Assembly (NCBI RefSeq): GCF_030272615.1
Contig: NC_081409.1
Coordinates: forward strand, 21,144,260 to 21,208,259
Length of the DNA stretch: 64,000 nucleotides
Direction: 5' to 3'
DNA from: Cryptomeria japonica
Taxonomy: Eukaryota; Streptophyta; Pinopsida; Cupressales; Cupressaceae
This document shows positions 23,739 to 36,747 of this stretch, in pieces. Positions within the stretch are counted from its first letter, which is position 1. Each line of letters opens with the position of its first letter. The translations under genes were made by a program, and so were the position numbers. Under the pieces are notes generated by a model. That model was not told where the DNA came from. It was given only the letters and a program-made list of their open reading frames with translations, and did no database searches.

Positions 23739-23897
23739 GGAAGGGGATCAAATAGTCGTTCCAAGGGAAGATGTAGTGGACAAGGTAGAGGTTCCTCATA
23801 TTTTGCAACAATGAAGTGATACCATTGTAACCAACTTGGCCATCCAGCATATAGGTGTCCAGAGAAGGGATCATCATCACAAGGTAGTGAAATAAGA

Positions 23898-24461
23898 GTG
23901 AACTATCTTCAAGAAGAGTCTTCAAGCAGCAAGACCTCAGAGGTTGCCTTAGAGTCAGAAGTAGGTGACAACTTGATGATAAGGAGAACTTTGATCAAAG
24001 AACTGGTCAGAGAAGAGCCTAGCCAAAGAAGGTCCTTATTTAGAATCAAATGCAAGATTATGGACAAAGTGTGCAAAGTGATAATTGATTCACAGTCTAC
24101 AGACAATATTGTATTAGAAGAGGCAGTGAGTAAACTCAAATTGCAAAGGATACCTCACAACAGTCCTTGTAGATTCACTTGGTTAAACAAAGGTCAACAT
24201 GTTCTAGTCAATGAGAAAGCATGGGTGGATTTTACCATTGGAAGGTATAAGGACAAGGTATTATGTGATTTCCTACCCATGGATGCATGTCATCTCCTAT
24301 TAGGAAGACCATGGCAATTTGATACACAAGCTATCCATGATGGAGCCAAGAATGCATACTCATTCAAGAAAGATGGAGTCACATTCAAGATTCACTCTAT
24401 CCTTGAGGAAGGTGAGAAAAGGGCAGCAGGTCCTAATGTTCTTTTGGTAAGTGAAAAATAG
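23898..24461 (+). pseudogene. Chromovirus protease region
   Basis: An aspartic protease-like segment. The catalytic triad region reads IIDSQSTDN where families of this type have DSG or DTG, so the Gly is replaced. The later CHLLLGRPWQFD motif is typical of the C-terminal part of plant gypsy proteases. The frame ends at a TAG where related elements usually continue, consistent with CAG changed to TAG. Confidence 0.75.
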
Positions 24462-24464
24462 TTT

Positions 24465-25475
24465 TTGAAGACACTTGAGCAAGGTGAAGGTGTAGGATTT
24501 GCACTAGTGATGAACCCTAAAGAGGAAGACAAGAAAGAACAGTTAGATTTGCCAAAAGAGGTGCAAGATTTGTTGAAGAAATTCAAAGGCGTAGTAAGTG
24601 ATGGACAACCAGCCACATTACCTCCTAAAAGAGCCATAAGCCATCAAATAGACTTCATTCCCAGAGCATCCTTACTTAACAAGGAACCTTATAAGATGAC
24701 TCCCCAACAAAAAGTTGAGATTGCCAAGCAAATCCAAGAGCTCTTAGACCAAGGCCTAATTAGGAAAAGCATTAGGCCTTGTGTTGTCCCTACTATGTTA
24801 GCCCCAAAGAAAGGTGGTACTTGGAGGTTGTGTACTGATTATAGAGCCATAAATAGGATCACCATCAGATATAGGTTCCCTATTCCTAGAATAGAAGACC
24901 TCATGGATTGTTTAGGGGAAGCTAAGTGCTTTACCAAGAGTGACCTTAAAAGTGGATATCACCAAATTAGGATTAAAGAGGGTGATGAGTGGAAAACAAC
25001 ATTCAAGACAACAGAGGGACTTTATGAGTGGCTTGTAATGTCATTTGGATTATCCAATGATCCAAGCACCTTCATGAGACTCATGAATGAGGTGATGAAG
25101 GATTTCATAGGTAAATTTGTGGTGGTATATCTAGATGAAATTCTCATTTTCAGTAAGGATAGGGCAGATCATATTACTCATTTGCAAGATGTATTACAAA
25201 GATTGTATGATAAAAAGCTAACCATGAACTTGGATAAGTGTGAGTTTGTCAACCAGGATTTGGTTTACCTTGGGTTTGTATTGTCTCAAGGAAACCTCAA
25301 GATGGATCCCAGCAAGGTTGAATCCAGAGTAAATTGGCCCACTCCTAAGTCATCAATAGAGGTGAGAAGCTTCCATGGACTAGCTCAGTACTATAGGAAG
25401 TTCATTAGGCAATTCAGTGCTATATGTGCACCAATGTTAGACACCATTAGAGGTGGAATGAAGGAAAAATTTTAG
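24465..25475 (+). pseudogene. Chromovirus reverse transcriptase
   Basis: Motifs in order: QGLIRKSIRPCVVPTMLAPK, WRLCTDYRAINRITI, FTKSDLKSGYHQIRI, MSFGLSNDPSTF, VVYLDEILIFSKD, LVYLGFVLS, FHGLAQYYRKFI. The polymerase active-site box YxDD reads YLDE, so the second catalytic Asp has become Glu. It ends at a TAG inside the normally conserved linker to RNase H. It would copy the element RNA into cDNA in the cytoplasmic particle. Confidence 0.9.
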
Positions 25476-25508
25476 GGGAATGAGGAAGCCAAAAAAGGTT
25501 TTGAAACC

Positions 25509-25814
25509 TTGAAGGGGAAGATAGCTACTCAACCGGTGCTAGTGTTGCCTAGTTTTGAGAAATTTTTCATTGTAGAATGTGACGCAAGCAATGTTGAGGT
25601 AGGTGTTGTCCTAAGCCAACAAGAAAGACCAGTAGCTTTCCATAGTGAGAAGCTAAGTGATTCCAAGAAGAAATACTCCTATTATGACCTTGAGTTGCAT
25701 GCTTTAGTGCAGGCTTTGAGAAAGTGGAGACACTATCTCCTCCCTAAGGAATTTGTAGTCAGACATAGGATCAAGTACTCTCACAAGCTGAATATGCATA
25801 CAATGACACCATGA
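25509..25814 (+). pseudogene. Chromovirus RNase H, truncated by deletion
   Basis: Starts with the expected VECDASNVEVGVVLSQ and RPVAFHSEKLS segments and LELHALVQALRKWRHYL. After KEFVVRH the sequence jumps into the end of the integrase core (AEYAYNDT in another frame at about 25786), so the rest of RNase H, the zinc-binding domain and most of the integrase core are gone. Confidence 0.85.
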
Positions 25815-26521
25815 ATAGGACTACCGACAAGAGCCCTTTTGAGGTGGTCTATGGAGTGCACCCAAGAGGAATTTTGGAGTTGAGAGACTTAGGTAGTGCA
25901 GCAGCAAGAAGTGCATATGCAAAAGACTTTGCTTAATCAATGAAGGAAGTACATGAATCAGTCAAGCAAGCATTGAAGGAGAACATGAGCAAACTCAAGC
26001 AAGCATTGAAGGAGAACATAAGAAAACTCAAGAAAAAAGTTGATGAAAGGAGGAAAAATCTACAATTTCAAGTGGGAGATCTTGTCATGGTGCACCTAAA
26101 AAAAGAAAGGCTACAGCAAGGAGTGCCTAACAAGTTACAAATGAGAAGGATAGGTCCATTTACCATTCTGGCCAAGTATGGAGAAAATGCATACAAGGTG
26201 GATCTACCTAGTGACATAGGATTGTCATCGGTTTTCAATATAGAAGACTTAATTGCCTATAAGGGACCAATTCAAGGTTCATATTGTAGTCACTCAGAGG
26301 TATCAGATGATGTGAACCACCTTCAATTACCAGCCAAACCAAATCCACAGGCCGAGAAGGTGTTGAGTTCAAGGATCGCCAAGAAGATAAAGCATCAAGC
26401 CTATTGGAAGAACCTCATCAAATGGCAGGGTATGTATGATGTTGAAGCTACATGGTTGATTGAGATAGAGTTTAAGAAGCTTCAGATTGATCAAAATATG
26501 ATTTCCAAAGAGGTGAAATGA
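25815..26521 (+). pseudogene. Chromovirus integrase C-terminus and chromodomain
   Basis: Begins in the end of the integrase core (TTDKSPFEVVYGVHPRG), has a TAA at 25933, then continues as a frame from 25940 with an in-frame 33-bp tandem duplication (KQALKEN-x-x-KL twice, 25963-26028). The basic C-terminal domain follows (MRRIGPFTILAKYGENAYK), then a chromodomain (residues about 145-190 of this frame, with VLSSRIAK, LIKWQGM and ATWLIE). Chromodomains of chromoviruses direct integration to particular chromatin. Confidence 0.85.
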
Positions 26522-26541
26522 TCTTCTTTTATTTGGGAGAA

Positions 26542-28139
26542 TGGTGCAAGAGCACCTAGGACTTAGGCAAAATATTTTTCACAATTTTGGCTTGTATTGA
26601 CCCAAATGAAGTCAGTAGTGAATAAGGACTCCAAGAGGGTCCAAGAGATAGTATTTTGTTTCAATGTAGGCCTAGGTTGAGTTAATTCTTCTTACATTTG
26701 CATTTTTATGTAAATAGTGGGTTTGAGTAGGTGGTTGACCTTCTTGATGGTCAAAAGTGTCAAAAATTGATATAGGAATTAGGGAGGGTTAAATAGGTCT
26801 TAGACATGTTTTAAAATTCATATGTGTTGATTTGGAATAGGTCTTATAGGTTGGAGAGACCAAAAGTGCAAAAATTACAAACTTGCAAAAAGTTGTCATG
26901 ACAACTTTTTTCCTGAATTGGTTAGCGGTGGAGTTAGGGATTTTCAAACACCCTAGGAGGAATCCACATGTGGAAAAGATATAAATACCCTCTCTTTCAA
27001 ATTTACCAAGGTTAGAGAAGTGTGTGATGTAAGTTCAACAACTGAAACTACTCATTTTCAGTCTTGTTGACACAATTTTGGCTTGATTTCACTCATTTTG
27101 CAATTGAATATGAGTTGAATCCATTGATCTAGCAATGGATTGAGTTTCTCTTGTGTGTTTGTGTGTTTTTGGTTCAATTTAGAGTTTTATAAATATTTTT
27201 CATTGGTGTTTTCTTTCTTAAGTTTGCAAGCAGCTAGTTTTGGCTTGTATATAATAGTTTTCTTGTAAATATGGTTGCCCCATGAGTTCCACACATGCTG
27301 CCATCACGTCTAGTTGGGAAATTGTAGGCAACCAACTTTACATTTTAAATATTCAGGTTCAATTTCTGGAGAAGAGTTGAAGTATGACTGTCACCTTGTT
27401 CTAGGTGAGTCAAGGAGCAACCCGACAAGAGGAAACCAGGTGAAAATGAAGTGCTAATTGCAGGGGTGTGTGCCAAATCACCATTTCAGAGTTTGGAGGG
27501 GTCCATGGAGTTGGGATAGACTTTTTCATTAAGGGAGGAGATTTTACAAATCCATTTGATGCCAAAACCCCAACTTGTTCATTCACTACCGGTTAAAGGC
27601 CTAGTAAACCCTTCAAAGCCCTCATTTTGGGGTTAGTACATTGTACGGTGAAACGAGGGCCAAAACCACAAAAATCCTTCAGGTTTAGGTGTATCTATGA
27701 ATAAAATCCAAATTTTTTTGAGGGTCTTTTGCATCATTTTCCTTCAAGCCCCGGAAAACTGGATTTGGAGGCCAAAGTAGGGCTCATTCCTTGTAGCCCT
27801 TTTCTAGGCAAGATTTTGAAATCGGTAAGAAACCTAATGATTCCAAACCACTAATGGATCCTAAATGCATTCAAAAAATGTTATAAGACACCTCCACACA
27901 TTTTCATCATCCCACAATAGTAGGAGGTCAGTTTGACAAGTTGAAGCCAAGAGGCCAGAATTGAGCACCTAAGAAGCACTGTGAATTGATAGGGTTCCTA
28001 ACCAAAACACCTGAAGAAAACACCTTAGAATGGTAAAGAATCAATCCCTAGAAAACACTGAGAAGGACTTGGAGGTCTAGAGTGCAACTAGGCCTGGTGA
28101 GTTGGGCGAATTGAGCAACACCAACTAGGTGAAGTGTTT
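26542..28139 (+). mobile_element. 3' LTR of the chromovirus, right end missing
   Basis: Starts TGGTGCAAGAGCACC directly after a purine tract (tttgggagaa, 26532-26541). A TATA-like TATAAATA is at 26980-26987, placing transcription start near 27010. Homology with the 5' LTR stops at gtgaagtgtt (28139), where the 5' LTR continues for about 24 more bases to its end. Confidence 0.8.
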
Positions 28140-31100
28140 CAATCTTTAAGTATTTCAATTTTTAAGATCAATTGTGAGAAATTTTAAAAATTGAGAAAAA
28201 GAACATCCACTTTAGGAACTTTATGTGGACTCAAATTCTCGCAATGACATGTATACGGTATGGATTCCACCATCCAACAAGTTGTGTTATGTTGGGTGAT
28301 CCATATATTGCTATGCTAAACAATCACAACTAGCAAGCCACACTATATTAGGTGACCAATTCCTTAAGAAACATAAACACGAACAAAAAGAAAAAATAGA
28401 AAGACACACTCTACTATATAATAAATTCTTTATGGAATGTAAACAACAATAGAGATCAAAATAGCAAGCCATGTCGTACTAGATGATCATGATGAGTCAT
28501 ATGAAATGGATGTCATTGGCTAGAAATTTATGTTATATTGGTTGAATCATATACAATCAAAACCTTAGGGAATGTAAAAATGGATCACACTAATAGCTCA
28601 CACTATAGTAGATGATCAAGAGAAGTCATATACCACAAAAACTGTAAGAGATAGATTTGATGATCACACCTTAGGGGGTGTTATGCAACACAATGCCACC
28701 ACTTATGGGGCACACCAAAGAAAATAATACACAAAAAGGAGGTCATATACTCCCCTTTATATGTTAGCATATTTTTATACTAATACCTCAAGGATAAGAG
28801 AGAGATCCATATCAAGAAAACACACCTTCAACATGAAGAAGAGATACACAATAATGATGCATGCGTCCAAGTGAGTAACATATCCTTATGAATGATGTAC
28901 ACACCTCTAAGAAAGGAAGGAATCATCACAAATGATATATACGTATTTAAATAAGGGTAAAGGGATCCTTATCAAGGATATACATTTTGAAACAAAGAGA
29001 AGGGATCCTCATTAGGGATACATACCTTCCAAAAAGGCAAATATGGGGTAATTATTGTCTAAGAATACCTACCTTCTTAAAAAAAAAATAGGAATCCATC
29101 CTAGCAAACTAGTTCAAACTATATCTAGCAGCTTTCTAGTTCTATAATGTGAAAAAAAAATGTACCATATAATGTGTAAAACTGGTTTGAGTAAATATAT
29201 GCAACCAAGGAATCATAAACTCAAAGATCTATTTATTAAAGTGTAGGAAGCATATAAGTGAGAACTAAAGAGTATAGCAATGGGAAGATTAATAGATTAG
29301 TATATATTGTGCAACTTTTAAGAATGAAATAGGTATTATATATATATAATCTAAAATGAATACATAAACATGAGAATGAATTATAAATTCTAGAGAATCC
29401 CTTAATTACATAATATATTCTAGCATCACATTTAGTACATCATCATATAATTTATATATAGATTAAACTTATTGTATGGACATTTTCTTATTTCTAACGA
29501 GAGAAACTATATATGGTGAATGCAAGGGAGTTGAATATTTTTATGGATTTTTAAAATTTTAATTAACTTTGTATTTTAGTCTTCACATTGCAAATTTATA
29601 TTTTCCTCGAAAAGAATTGTTCAAATTATATCACATAACACATTCTCATATCTTGATATAGGTAAACAAAAAGATCAAGAATATTTAGGAATATTTATTG
29701 AGTGCTTTTAATGAAAAGTGATTAACATGAATAATATACTTTTACTAAAGAAAACTTTTTTAAAATGTTGTTCCTAAAATTACATGATTTTAACATAATA
29801 TTTTATTTAAAAAAAATTTAAATAATTATAATTATAGCTAACTATTTTTCTATATGTACTTTAATTAATGTACAAAATCAAAATAACATTATAATAAAAT
29901 TATTGTCTTAGAAATTAGATTAATTTTATAACCATTAATTTATATTCTTCAAATATATAATATTTTTCAACTAAATATATATATCTTTGATGAATAATTT
30001 TTAATAAAAAATTTAAAATATTTTATTATAATTTAAAAGGTTGTTCATTTTTGTGTAAGCTCACAAAATATCTATTTAATACAATTCTAGTTTATCACAT
30101 TCTCTAAGTCAATTATGTGACTTTTATTTGTTGGGAAGAGTCACTCTAAAAGAAATTTAGTCAGTAAAAAATTTTATGTGACTTTCATTTTATTTAGTGG
30201 GAACAATGGTCGGCAATGACTAGAAATGCACACAACATTTGGTTTGATCATGAATACTTATAATTCGTTGCCTAGAAAATGTTTGGAATATGCAATTGAA
30301 CATTCAATTTGCATTCATTCTTAAATCGACATGTCTTTTGCCATCTTGAACAACGGAAAGACAAATGCATCACACAATGAACTTTCTAATTTCAAATGCA
30401 TAGTTTAGTTTTGTTGTGACAACTAGTGGTTGTGTTTCTTCTAAATATAACAATTGATTGGTATGTGTTAAGTGAACTTTGTATTTATAGATGATTATAA
30501 AATAAATATATTAATAATATTTTATATTACAATAATAGTATACTGATTTTTAATGAAATATATTATTGAGAAATAAATAAGATTAATCAATTGATGTAAA
30601 TAGGTGATGATTCTTAATTTTTTTTACATTCACGAATTTAAAAAATTAAAAAGATGAAGAAATCATTAATTGAAATATCAATTATCTAAGCGGTATCATA
30701 GTTGGGAAGTTTACCAAGTCTAGATTGTGACTTTGTGATTGTAAAGTTAGGTTGCATCTAGCATCATGACAATAAGAGCTCTATGAAAGAAAGAATCCAT
30801 ACAACGGGTAGTTGTAAGTTCATATAATATTTGTAGAGCACTTTTAATTCAATCAATACTTTGTAGAATTCTAAAATAGTTAACCTAGGCTCAATTATTA
30901 TAGACAAAATATCATCTATTTCATCCATTATTTTTAAAATCTAATAGAATTACATACTTGTAATGAGGTAAAATAATATTATTTTAAAAATTGGTTCATT
31001 CAAATCATTCAATGTTTCAATTAACACTTTGTATTTCAAAAAAATCCAAAGGTAAAATGTTGGAAGCAATAAAGAAAAGCCAAGTATATTTAATGGTCAA

Positions 31101-31241
31101 AGTTCTAGGAATCCAACCTATATATCTCTTGTTTGTTGGGATTACCATCAACCTTGTAAATATTTTGTGAGTAGTGACATGTATGCTTAGCTCAACCCCT
31201 TCGAAAGCCCATTTTAACCCACATACTTGATATTTATTAAA
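28140..31241. other. AT-rich sequence, no gene recognised
   Basis: Degenerate phrases recur (gatgatca-gagaagtcatat around 28480-28640; agggatcct-atca-ggatatac around 28950-29020), suggesting old repeats. From about 29300 the sequence is highly AT-rich. I see no coding region, and no copy of the LTR that starts at 40943. Confidence 0.5.
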
Positions 31242-31741
31242 NNNNNNNNNNNNNNNNNNNNNNNNNNNNNNNNNNNNNNNNNNNNNNNNNNNNNNNNNNN
31301 NNNNNNNNNNNNNNNNNNNNNNNNNNNNNNNNNNNNNNNNNNNNNNNNNNNNNNNNNNNNNNNNNNNNNNNNNNNNNNNNNNNNNNNNNNNNNNNNNNNN
31401 NNNNNNNNNNNNNNNNNNNNNNNNNNNNNNNNNNNNNNNNNNNNNNNNNNNNNNNNNNNNNNNNNNNNNNNNNNNNNNNNNNNNNNNNNNNNNNNNNNNN
31501 NNNNNNNNNNNNNNNNNNNNNNNNNNNNNNNNNNNNNNNNNNNNNNNNNNNNNNNNNNNNNNNNNNNNNNNNNNNNNNNNNNNNNNNNNNNNNNNNNNNN
31601 NNNNNNNNNNNNNNNNNNNNNNNNNNNNNNNNNNNNNNNNNNNNNNNNNNNNNNNNNNNNNNNNNNNNNNNNNNNNNNNNNNNNNNNNNNNNNNNNNNNN
31701 NNNNNNNNNNNNNNNNNNNNNNNNNNNNNNNNNNNNNNNNN
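31242..31741. other. Assembly gap of 500 N
   Basis: A run of exactly 500 N, which is commonly a placeholder for an unknown distance. The gypsy gag-pol frame enters it from the right. Sequence on the left is unrelated to retroelement coding DNA. Confidence 0.99.
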
Positions 31742-34700
31742 CATTGGAAGCGTATGTTCTTGTGTAGCAGGTGTGTGAATGGGTGACACTTATCAGCCAA
31801 TTGTGCAATGAATCTGTGGATGGATTGAAGCCGTCCTTGTAGTGTCCTTAGCTGACTGATATTCTTTGGAGGTGGCATGTCCATGATTGCTTTTACCTTT
31901 GCTGGATCGACCTCAATGCCTTTGCTTGAGACAATGTATCCTAGAAGTTTCCCGGAGGTCACTCCAAAGACACATTTCTTTGGGTTGAGTCGAACATGAT
32001 ATTGTTCCAGTCTATCAAAGATTCTATCTAAGATGTGGAGATGTCCTTCTCTAGTGAGTGATTTTGCTAGTAAGTCATCAACATAATCTTCCATCATAGT
32101 ATGCATCATGTCATGGAAGATGGTGGTCATTGCTCTTTGATAGGTGGCTCCTACATTCTTTAGGCCGAAAGGCATTACATTCCAGCAGTATGTGCCCCAT
32201 GGACATGTGAAGGCTGTCTTATGTTGGTCCTCTGGTGCGATCTTTATTTGATTGTATCCTGAAAAGCCATCCATGAGTGAAAGCATGGCATGTCCTGCTG
32301 TCAGATCTACTATGATGTCGATATTTGGTAGAGGGAAGTCATCCTTAGGACATGCCTTATTCAGATCTCTGAAGTTAGTACAAATTTGGATGCCCCCTTT
32401 TGGTTTGCCGACTGGTACAATGTTGGAGATCCATTCTGCATAATCAATTGGTCTAATGAAACCAACATCCAGGAGTTTCTTGAGTTCTGTTTTGACTAGC
32501 ACGGCAATCTGAGGATGCATCTTACGAAGCTTCTGCTTGATAGGTTTGGCTCCTTTTGCTACTGTGAGATGATGCATGACTAAATCAGGATCAAGCCCAG
32601 GCATGTCTGCATATGACCATGCAAAGTTGATCTGATGCTTCTGGAAGAACTCTATGAATTGAGGTTGTTCCTCTGGAGTGAGAAGAGATGCCAGATGTAT
32701 GATATGAGGGTTTTCAGGAGTCCCCATATTGTATTCATTGGTTTCCTCGATAAGAATCGTGGATCGTTCCTGTTGTGTACTAGCAGGGAGAATGTCAAAC
32801 CCTTCATCCTCAGGCGCCTCAGAGAGGTTTTCACCATTGGATACGCTCTTTCTTTTTACTTTTGTCGGATCAAACAGTGCCACAGTGTGGTTTTCACTGG
32901 AAGATCCATGTTTTATTGTTATATTTTTGCAGCTGAAGGGTTTGGCATCCGCCTCGAAGTATGCTGCGCTATTAAGTTGAATGGCGAATCCAGCTTTGTG
33001 ATCCCCACTTGGTAGATTATCCCGTAATTCCAAAAAGTCAATGATGGCCTCATTGTTTTGGAAGAGGTCAAGACATGGGGGATTTGGTTGGTTCCATTCG
33101 ATGAGTTCAGGGTGGATAATGGGCATTACTTCATCGATTAGGTTAAGTGCGGGAGATGTATCAGTGAGGGTTAAGACGTTATGGTGAAGGTCGTTAATGG
33201 TACTCTCCTTGTCAGAATCAGGCGTAGGATGAGACATAAGGTCTGTGGAAGATGTTTCCAGCTCAGGTACCCAAGTGGTCTTTATCTGTGCTTCTCCGTA
33301 AACAGGGATGTCTTTGCGTGGCGGAGGTGGTGATGTATCTTCCTCATCTGAAGTGTTAAGCTGTACAGAATCAAATTCCCACTCATGTGAGTCGGTCTCT
33401 GAATCACTTTCCAGCATCCGATTGCTATACCATACTGGGATGTCTTTGGAGTTAAACACGGCAGGCGTGATTGGTTTATGTACCTTTGAGGTGATCGGTG
33501 CTGCAGGAACCGTGATGGGGTTTAAAGGATTTGTTACAGGAAGTATCGGTCGTGTTGCCTCAGTGGCTTCTGCAGGAACTGCTGGGGCCATAGATGCTGC
33601 TGCGGATTCTGATACAGTTGCTGCTGCTATTGGTGTTATTGATGGGATTACTGGTGCGATTGGTGGTATGTTTGGCACTGATGATGGTTGCGGTGGGTTT
33701 GTGAGCCTCGATGGGGCAATGGGGATAGTGTTTGATGGTGCTTTGATTATGAAAGGTGTCCTCTTTGCAGTAGGTGGACAAAATGGTTTGCTGGGTTTTC
33801 CTTTGAATTTGAGTTTAGGAAGGATCTCTTTTTCAAAGCCTAGGCCTGTATTACCTTTGGGCTTGAACTCTGGCAGCAGAGGTTCATGTCGTCCTTGTTT
33901 GCAGTATCCCAAAGCACTTTGACCATCATACCCCATTCTTTGCATAATGAGGAGACCTTTGCCATATTGTTCTGTAGGAAGTGTAACTTGCGGTTTGTCA
34001 GTGGTGATGGGATCTTTATAGATCCAGTCCGCTAGGTCCTCATCTTGTGTTTCTTCCTCTTGACTCTTTCCAAGGACGAAAGGCGTCAAGGCACGTGCTG
34101 GCGTGATTAGTGGTTGCTGGAGCAACTGCTGTGGTTTACCATGTGTTCTAGGAGAAGTGGGCATTTGTCCCACACAAAAGAGCTGACTCAAGTTGTATTC
34201 TCCAGGACCTTCCTCTGCGACTTTCATCTTAAGCTTTTCTTGCTTGGGTATAGGAGTGTTTGAACTGGCAAGAGAGGCGGGACTTACATATGATGTGGAG
34301 GAAATGGCTTCCCGATTATTAGGAACAGTAATCTCTGGTTGATGGCTAATATTATGGCAAAAAGCAAAGGGATTTGCATCACCCAGGATTGTGATCTCTG
34401 TACCATTATGTGGGAACTTGATACATTGATGGTAGGTAGATGGAACGGCTTGCATGGCATGTATCCAAGGTCTCCCTAATAATAGATTATATGGTAGAGG
34501 AAGGTCCAGAACCTGACAAATGATGTGTTTTACCACAGGGCCAACCCGGATTGGTAGTACCACAGCTCCTTTGGATGAACGCTCTGCATCATCATAGGCC
34601 TTGATGGTGATCTTCTTGCGAGGATCCACTGATTCTATTGCATATCCCAATGCTTTGACCAACTGTAGTGTACAAATGTTTAGGCCTGCGCCATTATCGA

Positions 34701-36747
34701 TCAAGACTCGCTTGATCCTGTGTTGGTTGACAAAGCCTTCAATGTGGAGTGAGGCGTTATGAGGTTGTTGGAAGGAAGAGTTGTCACTTTCGGAAAAAGT
34801 GAGACAAGGTGATGACTTTAGATTTCCAACCATGGCTTGAAATTGGTCCGTGTTCAGGTTTGCAGGGACTGACGCCTCTTGGAGTGCTTGATCCAAGATT
34901 GTTTTATGAGAGGGTGACAGACGCAAAAGCTCCAAAATGGATATAAGTGCAGGGGTTTTGTCTAATTGTTCCACAAGATTGTACTGCTTTGGGATGGAGG
35001 TGGTGCCTTGTGGAGCTGCCTTTATGGTGACCTTGCCACGACGTGTAACAACATTGCAATTTGAGGTGGGATTTTTGAAGGTGATAGTTGCAATTTGTTC
35101 ACTGGCATCATACAGGTGATTGACAGTGTAATTATACGCAGCCTGCGTATAATCAGTGGTATCAGGACCTCGTCTGGAAGTGGAAGGACCCCTTTGATCT
35201 TGCGATGGAAGTGGATTCTTGAACATCTGATGATCATTATTGGTTGTTTTTGGGTCATGTCCTTCAATTTCAATTTCTCCTCGGTCAATAAGATCCTGAA
35301 TGAGATCTTTCAATCGATGACAATTACTTGTCTTATGTCCTCTTCCTTGATGGAACTCACAATGTTCAGTATCTCTCCACCATGCCGGTTTGACTTGAGG
35401 CTCATAATTCGATAACTTAGGTAGAGTGATCAAATTCTGAGAAATGAGTTGTCGCATCACTGTTTCAATGGGTTCCCCTAAGGGAGTGTATGTGCGTTTT
35501 TGTTTTTGTGGACACGGTCTTGGTTCATCATGAGATGTGATGCGACCTTGATTAAGAGGAACATTTGTGTTATTTTGAGGTGGAGGATTTTGTCCTGCAA
35601 ATCGAACCACAGGTTGTGCATTTTGGACAGTCCGAGCATCCACAACTCCATCGTTGACGATATTCTTGTTCTTGTTCCAGAAGTTCGGTTTATCGCTATT
35701 GAAGCGCGGGCGAGGACCATCTTTGGGTTCATTAAAGATTTTGATGAGTCCTTTTTTGATGAGTGCCCTTTCACATTTTATACCTTTGGTGATCATATCG
35801 TTAAAAGAATCGGTATCTTTGACATCCAGGTGAAATTCCATTTCTTCGTTTAAGTTGGAAATGAAAATTTCCACTAGTTCTCGTTCAGGTAACTGAAGAG
35901 AACGTCTGCTAGACATTTGGCGCCATCGTTGCAGGAATACTGAGAATAATTCACCTGGTTTTTGTTTGGTGTTGCATAGATCAGCCATGGTGATGTCGCG
36001 TTCAATATTATAAGAGTAATGAGATAGGAACTTCTGGATGAGTTCCTCAAATGTTCTTATGCCACCTGGTAGTCGGGAAAACCATGATGTGGTTGTTCCT
36101 CCCAAGCTTTGGGGAAAAAGGCGCATTAAGTATGTGTCTTCATATGCAACTTCGAGACAAGCGGAATGAAATTCTCGGACATGATCGCGGGGATCTCCCT
36201 TTCCTCTATATTTTTTGAATTTTGGTGTTTCGAACCCGCGTGGAAAGGGTGGCATATAAAGATTCCTATCAAACGGATAGGGACAGATGTCGTTAAGTGA
36301 GAATTGATTGGTTTTAACACCACTATGAAGTTGTTGGGCGAGATTCTCAACTTGTTGCCGCAACATCCCCATTTCATTAGGAGGAGGAGGTGGTGGGTTA
36401 CCTCGAGGGATGTTATATCTGATGGGATCTCTACGCCTTTCCTCATCATGGCGACTTTGTCTTTCTGATGCTTGTCTTAATTGGGCAAGATCAAAGTCAG
36501 AGGGGAGTTTGGCTCCTTCTTGAGCGAGTCTTAAAAAGTGAGCATCCGCATTGCTCCTTAGTATTTCATCAAATAATCTGTTAAAATGAGGATTATGCTG
36601 AACCCTTTCGATTGTTGAAGGAGTGGGTGTACCTGGGTTTTCATCATTCCCATTTCCTCCAAGTGCTTCTTGAAATTCATTGAGGTTGTCCTCTTCTTCC
36701 TCAATTTCTATTTCTCGCTGCCTTGATCGCGATCGGGTTTGAGCCAT
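31742..36747 (-). CDS. Gag-pol polyprotein, open for about 1,668 codons, cut by the gap
   Basis: Starts at ATG 36747-36745 (MAQTRSRSRQREIE). Order, with approximate residues: gag domain 150-330 (FPRGFETPKFKKYRGKGDP; LQRWRQMSSR), a zinc-finger-like CEFHQGRGHKTSNC at about 462-475, an aspartic protease with VLIDNGAGLNI near 680 and LLLGRPWIH, and a G-patch-like segment at about 930-975 (MQRMGYDGQSALGY; GNTGLGFEKE). A Pro/Ala/Thr-rich linker follows at about 985-1080. The reverse transcriptase is at about 1370-1660, with FRDLNKACPKDDFPLP, LMDGFSGYNQIKIAPED, MPFGLKNVGATYQRAM and an intact YVDD at 1555-1558. These motifs are those of plant Tat-lineage Ty3/gypsy elements. No stop or frameshift interrupts it. 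It ends at the gap just after the RT connection. Confidence 0.93.

Larger units (their letters stand above)
21387..28139 (+). mobile_element. Ty3/gypsy chromovirus, defective
   Basis: Order: partial 5' LTR, tRNA-Met-type primer site, gag, protease, reverse transcriptase, RNase H, integrase remnant, chromodomain, partial 3' LTR. The domain order protease-RT-RNase H-integrase and the terminal chromodomain define a chromovirus. It is dead: stops at 23736, 23817, 24459, 25473 and 25933, a frameshift in gag near 23320, and a deletion joining RNase H directly to the last third of integrase near 25780. The left end of the 5' LTR (the part matching 26542-26790) and the last 30 or so bases of the 3' LTR are missing, so no target duplication can be checked. 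Confidence 0.9.

Noticed and set aside
31227..31808. Open frames across 31242-31741
   Set aside because: They consist mainly of N and exist only because the gap contains no stop codons.
33308..33922. 204-codon plus-strand frame
   Set aside because: It is antisense to the Pro/Ala-rich linker of the minus-strand gag-pol frame.
31742..36747. Endogenous pararetrovirus instead of a gypsy element
   Set aside because: A 1.4 kb LTR and a tRNA-Trp primer site accompany it, the gag-protease-RT motifs are those of plant Tat elements, and no movement-protein region is visible.
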